Positions 61,208-64,000 of a DNA stretch of 64,000 bases are shown one piece after another. A program made the position numbers and the translations under genes. This stretch comes from DTKY01 sp037440765 (GTDB taxonomy: Bacteria > Acidobacteriota > Terriglobia > Bryobacterales > Bryobacteraceae). The stretch covers positions 1 to 64,000 of the forward strand of contig JBBITL010000021.1 of the NCBI GenBank assembly GCA_037440765.1, read 5' to 3'. Under the pieces are notes generated by a model. The model was not told the origin of the DNA. It ran no database searches and saw only the letters and a program-made list of their open reading frames with translations. Position 1 is the stretch's first letter; the number at the start of each line of letters is the position of its first letter.

Positions 61208-62026
61208 CTATTCCGCAAGCCGCCGGATCTTGAGGTTGCGGAACCAGACGCGGTCGCCGTGGTGCTGGAGGCAGATAGGGCCTTGGCGTTGCGGGCGGGT
61301 CAGAAGCTCGGCGACGGGCGGATAGGCGCCCCAGCGCTTCTCGACACCTTCCCGGACGCCGGCATCGGCCAGCGTCGCATCGAGCACCTTCACGCCGTTG
61401 ATCCAATGCTCGATGTGGTCCCCCCGGGCCAGAATGCGCCCGCTGTTCCACTCGCCGGGCGCCTTGGCCGGCGTGGCCGATGGCGCGAGCATGCCGTACA
61501 GTGCGCCTGTACGGAACCGTGGACCGTTTCTGGCGTCGGGGTGGGCCGCGTCGTCGAGCAACTGCATCTCAAAGCCGACCGTGTAGACCTGCCCCCGCGA
61601 ATCCGGCGCCATGCGGGCCCGCTCGGAAACCGGATTCGCGATTTCGCGATAGATCATGCCCTCGAAGCCGCCCGGGCCCTTCTGCGCTTTCGAGTTGTCC
61701 ACGAAGACCTGGTGCTGGATGCGGTACTTCACTCCGGTATTGCCGCGCTCAGCGATCCGCCAGTCGAAGACCAGCTCGAAGTCGCCGTAGGACTCGGCGC
61801 TGATGAGATCCTCGGCGATACGCGGTCTGAGGCGCGTGGTGAGGCAGCCGTCCTCGATCGCCCAGGAATCCCCGGGCGGAGTCTGCGCGGCCGGATCCCG
61901 CCAGCCGTTCATGGAAACGCCGTCGAACAGCAGGACCCAGCCTGCCTTCTTCTCCTCCGGACTGAGCGCGTTGCCGGCCGCCAGCGCCGCGCCGGCCACG
62001 GCTACAAGCAACAGCAGGTTCCGCAT
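61208..62026 (-). CDS. secreted DUF1080 protein (3-keto-glucoside hydrolase-like)
   Basis: A 272-aa protein with a signal peptide (about 1-17). The DUF1080 concanavalin-like sandwich is clear: GWVLLFDGVSMNGWRDP, SYGDFELVFDWRIAERGN, TGVKYRIQ and GDHIEHWINGVKVLDATLAD, ending VWFRNLKIRRL. Some members hydrolyse 3-keto-disaccharides made by Gfo/Idh-type oxidoreductases. An exported Gfo/Idh/MocA protein lies at 40504-42030 but is not adjacent. Confidence 0.85.
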   Translation of the reverse strand: MRNLLLLVAVAGAALAAGNALSPEEKKAGWVLLFDGVSMNGWRDPAAQTPPGDSWAIEDGCLTTRLRPRIAEDLISAESYGDFELVFDWRIAERGNTGVKYRIQHQVFVDNSKAQKGPGGFEGMIYREIANPVSERARMAPDSRGQVYTVGFEMQLLDDAAHPDARNGPRFRTGALYGMLAPSATPAKAPGEWNSGRILARGDHIEHWINGVKVLDATLADAGVREGVEKRWGAYPPVAELLTRPQRQGPICLQHHGDRVWFRNLKIRRLAE

Positions 62027-62032
62027 GGATGT

Positions 62033-62776
62033 CTACCCCGTGTTCCGCGCCACCACCACGCTGATGTTGTCCTTACCGCCCCGTTCGTTTGCCAGGGAGA
62101 TGAGGGAGCGGCAGGCGCCGTCCAGGTCGTCGCCCGCCGCGCCGAGAGCCTGCTCGATTTCCTGGTCCTCCAGCATGCCGGTCAGTCCGTCGGAGCACAG
62201 CACCAGCGTGTCGCCCGGCGTCCAGCTCAGGCTCTGGATCTCCGGCTGGACGGTCTGCCCGGTTCCCAGGCACCTGCTGATCACGTTTCTCATGGGGTGG
62301 GTGCGCGCCTGGCCGGCGGTGATCTCGCCGTTCCGCACCAATTGTCCCACCAGGGAGTGGTCGCCCGTCAGCCGCGTCAGCCCGTTCCGCCGCGCCAGGT
62401 AGGCGCGGCTGTCTCCGGCGTGTGCCACCCAAAGCGGCTCGCCCGTTGATAAGGCCACCACCACGGTGGTGCCCATTCCCCGCAGATCCAGGTCACTGGC
62501 CGCGCGCGACCAGATGGCGAGGTTGGCCTGCTCGATCGCCCGCGCCAACAGCCATGGAGCGTCCGGCACGGCCGGCCCGTAGGCGGCCAGCGCTTCCTTC
62601 AGGGAGCGGTGGATCGTCTCGACGGCCAGGTCGCTGGCGACCTCGCCGGCCCGGTGTCCGCCCATGCCGTCGGCGACTATGAGGATTCCGGCCCCGGCGT
62701 CGGCCAGCACGCTGTCCTCGTTGGTCTGGCGCACCCGCCCCCGGTCGGTGGCGGCCGCTGCTCTCATGACTGCCAT
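62033..62776 (-). CDS. prpC: PP2C-type protein serine/threonine phosphatase
   Basis: Metal-dependent phosphatase that reverses Hanks-type kinase signalling. 247 aa. Motifs: AATDRGRVRQTNEDSVLAD, ILIVADGMGGHRAGEVAS, GTTVVVAL and VLCSDGLTGML, with all metal-binding Asp. Start ATG 62776 or 62767. No PknB-type kinase is next to it. Confidence 0.92.
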   Translation of the reverse strand: MAVMRAAAATDRGRVRQTNEDSVLADAGAGILIVADGMGGHRAGEVASDLAVETIHRSLKEALAAYGPAVPDAPWLLARAIEQANLAIWSRAASDLDLRGMGTTVVVALSTGEPLWVAHAGDSRAYLARRNGLTRLTGDHSLVGQLVRNGEITAGQARTHPMRNVISRCLGTGQTVQPEIQSLSWTPGDTLVLCSDGLTGMLEDQEIEQALGAAGDDLDGACRSLISLANERGGKDNISVVVARNTG

Positions 62777-62798
62777 TCTCTCCCATCCGGCTCCTCTG

Positions 62799-62807
62799 TG
62801 CTAGCAT
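62799..62807. promoter_or_regulatory. candidate palindromic -10 between divergent genes
   Basis: TGCTAGCA is self-complementary and gives an extended -10 in both directions (TGCTAGCAT on plus, TGCTAGCAC on minus) between prpC and the wzm-type gene, 42 bp apart. No -35 seen. Plus leader would be about 5 nt. Confidence 0.35.
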
Positions 62808-62818
62808 GTTCGGGTCGT

Positions 62819-63625
62819 ATGAGATTCCCCGGCAGCCTGTTTGTCAGAAACCTGGTTGAGCGGCGGACGCTGCTGTTTCAGATGGTCCGCCGGGACTTCG
62901 AGAAGCGGTTCGTCGGCTCGGCGGCCGGCTGGCTGTGGGGCGTGGTGCACCCGCTGGTGCTGCTGGCAAGCTGGACGTTCGTCTTTGACGTGTGCCTCAA
63001 GATGCAGCTTGGACCCGGCGAGGTCACCCAGAACTACTCGCTGTACCTGTTCAGCGGGTTCCTTCCCTGGCTGCTGTTTCAGGACACGGTGTTGCGTTCC
63101 TCGACCTCGCTCGTGGAGAACGCCAACCTGATCACCAAGACGGTCTTTCCCGCGGAGGTGTTGCCGCTCGCGATCTTCCTGTCCTCGCTGGTGCACCACC
63201 TGATCGGGGTGGCGCTGGTGGTGGCGGCGGTCGCCATTTTCCTGAACCACGCGAGCGCGATGCTCGTGTTTCTGCCGCTTTACATGCTCATGATCGGGCT
63301 GTTCGCCGTGGGGCTGGGGTGGATCATCTCCGCCCTCCAGGTCTACCTCAGGGATTCGGCCCAGGTTATGACCGTGGTCCTGACCCTGTGGTTCTGGCTC
63401 ACGCCCATCTTCATCTCCGAATCCCAGTACCCGTCCTGGGCGCGGGTCATTCTGGACACCAACCCCATGGCCTACGTGGTGCGGGCCTACCGTGAGCGGC
63501 TGCTGAGCCTGAACTTGCCGGATCCCATGGAGCTGGCCGTCCTGGCAGCCTTCGCCGCGGGGACCTTCCTGGCGGGCGGGCTGTTCTTCCGGCACCTGAA
63601 GCGCGGCTTTGCGGACGTGCTGTAG
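62819..63625 (+). CDS. ABC-2 type polysaccharide export permease (Wzm/TagG-like)
   Basis: A 268-aa inner-membrane permease with six hydrophobic segments. N-terminal LLFQMVRRDFEKRFVGSAAG, WLWGVVHPLVLLASWTFVF, LFSGFLPWLLFQDTVLRSST and, later, LWFWLTPIFISESQYPS and NPMAYVVRAYRERLL are typical of Wzm-family O-antigen/teichoic-acid exporters. Such permeases need a Wzt ATPase; no active one is visible nearby. The ATG at 62819 follows the palindromic -10. Confidence 0.9.
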   Translation: MRFPGSLFVRNLVERRTLLFQMVRRDFEKRFVGSAAGWLWGVVHPLVLLASWTFVFDVCLKMQLGPGEVTQNYSLYLFSGFLPWLLFQDTVLRSSTSLVENANLITKTVFPAEVLPLAIFLSSLVHHLIGVALVVAAVAIFLNHASAMLVFLPLYMLMIGLFAVGLGWIISALQVYLRDSAQVMTVVLTLWFWLTPIFISESQYPSWARVILDTNPMAYVVRAYRERLLSLNLPDPMELAVLAAFAAGTFLAGGLFFRHLKRGFADVL

Positions 63626-63660
63626 GGGCGCTGAATCAGTTAACCTACGGTTTGACGAAT

Positions 63661-64000
63661 ATGCCTCTGCCGCGCCGAACATTTCTGGCGGGCCTGGCCG
63701 CGCCGATGATCATGAGGCCGGCCATGCCGAGACCGAACATTGTCCTGATCCTGGCCGAAGAGCTCGGCGCCTGGATGCTGGGCTCCTACGGCAACAAGGA
63801 GATCCGCACGCCTCATCTTGATCTTCTGGTCCGCAGCGGCTCGCGGATTGTCAACCACTCGATGGCGACGCTGGGCGCCGCCGCCAGCCCGGCGACGCTG
63901 CTCACAGGGCGGCTGCCGCGCCAGCACGGGATCGAGGACGCGCTGGGTCCGGCTGGACCTCCCGCCAGGTTCCGCTCCGAGCTGATGATCTCCGATCTGC
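63661..64000 (+). CDS. sulfatase-like protein, 5' part, lacking the formylglycine cysteine
   Basis: The first 113 codons of a sulfatase-fold protein; the rest lies outside. Tat-type leader PRRTFLAGLAAP precedes RPNIVLILAEELGAWML. In active sulfatases this has DD for Ca binding; here it is EE (33-34). The C/S-x-P-x-R active-site motif, with Cys matured to formylglycine, aligns with AAASP before ATLLTGRLPRQHG, so the nucleophile is Ala73. It may be a non-catalytic or altered hydrolase. It starts 36 nt after the permease. Confidence 0.7.
   Translation, partial: MPLPRRTFLAGLAAPMIMRPAMPRPNIVLILAEELGAWMLGSYGNKEIRTPHLDLLVRSGSRIVNHSMATLGAAASPATLLTGRLPRQHGIEDALGPAGPPARFRSELMISDL

Overview
This is a GC-rich, gene-dense bacterial chromosome segment. 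I place it in the Acidobacteriota, most likely near Solibacter/Bryobacter. The main clues are a secreted protein with the 'Solibacter-type' TIGR03437 C-terminal domain (56636-57718), a remnant of the same domain (13389-13740), and many short Tat-type or lipoprotein leaders on lineage-specific proteins. This placement is an inference from protein families, not a measured phylogeny.

Layout. 1-276: end of a dihydroorotate-dehydrogenase-like flavoprotein. 355-6773 (minus): five-gene soluble [NiFe]-hydrogenase operon, hoxE-hoxF-hoxU-hoxY-hoxH, in which HoxF is fused to a GltD-like FAD/NAD(P) module. 7081-9751 (plus): phoH-ybeY-era-BON. 9773-11842: secreted S46 dipeptidyl peptidase. 12030-14608: ATP-grasp-like protein, then a decayed accessory patch (TIGR03437 remnant, dead vapBC, orphan HigA-like regulator). 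14618-19770: polysaccharide-related genes (degenerate Wzt-like ABC protein, membrane glycosyltransferase, beta-helix lipoprotein, methyltransferase). 19882-22698: class II ribonucleotide reductase with an in-frame TGA, preceded by NrdR-like boxes. 22953-33907: envelope and secreted proteins (two periplasmic unknowns, Sfp-type transferase, TPR lipoprotein, exosortase-associated CAAX protease, HAD hydrolase, GH51 arabinofuranosidase, a secreted trio). 33951-37766: lipoprotein, geranylgeranyl-reductase-like flavoprotein, hemL, MauE/DoxX-thioredoxin protein. 37860-38850: tRNA-Gly beside a mobile-element scar. 38851-42030: three genes with twin-arginine-like leaders. 42039-45350: E2, lipB, lpdA. 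45394-49379: methyltransferase, fba, ribF, metallo-hydrolase, DUF1844. 49422-52171: pyrR-pyrB-pyrC. 52261-56324: hom, then thiS-thiG-thiH-thiE on the other strand. 56437: tRNA-Ser. 56636-64000: TIGR03437 protein, galT, yraN, methyltransferase, aminotransferase, DUF1080 protein, PP2C phosphatase, Wzm-type permease and the start of a sulfatase-like protein.

How it works together. Most of the window is housekeeping: cofactor, pyrimidine, thiamine and lipoate metabolism, ribosome maturation and dNTP synthesis. Genes are packed into tightly coupled operons, with many 4-nt ATGA/GTGA stop-start overlaps. The hydrogenase operon points to H2-linked NAD(P) metabolism. The envelope genes point to exopolysaccharide export, exosortase-type sorting and glycan turnover.

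The most unusual items are the HoxF-GltD fusion hydrogenase, the in-frame TGA in nrdJ, a Wzt-like protein whose ATPase core is deleted and mutated, a sulfatase-like protein without its catalytic cysteine, symmetric -10 elements between divergent genes with little or no leader, and an inverted near-copy of a tRNA-Gly anticodon arm beside transposase debris.
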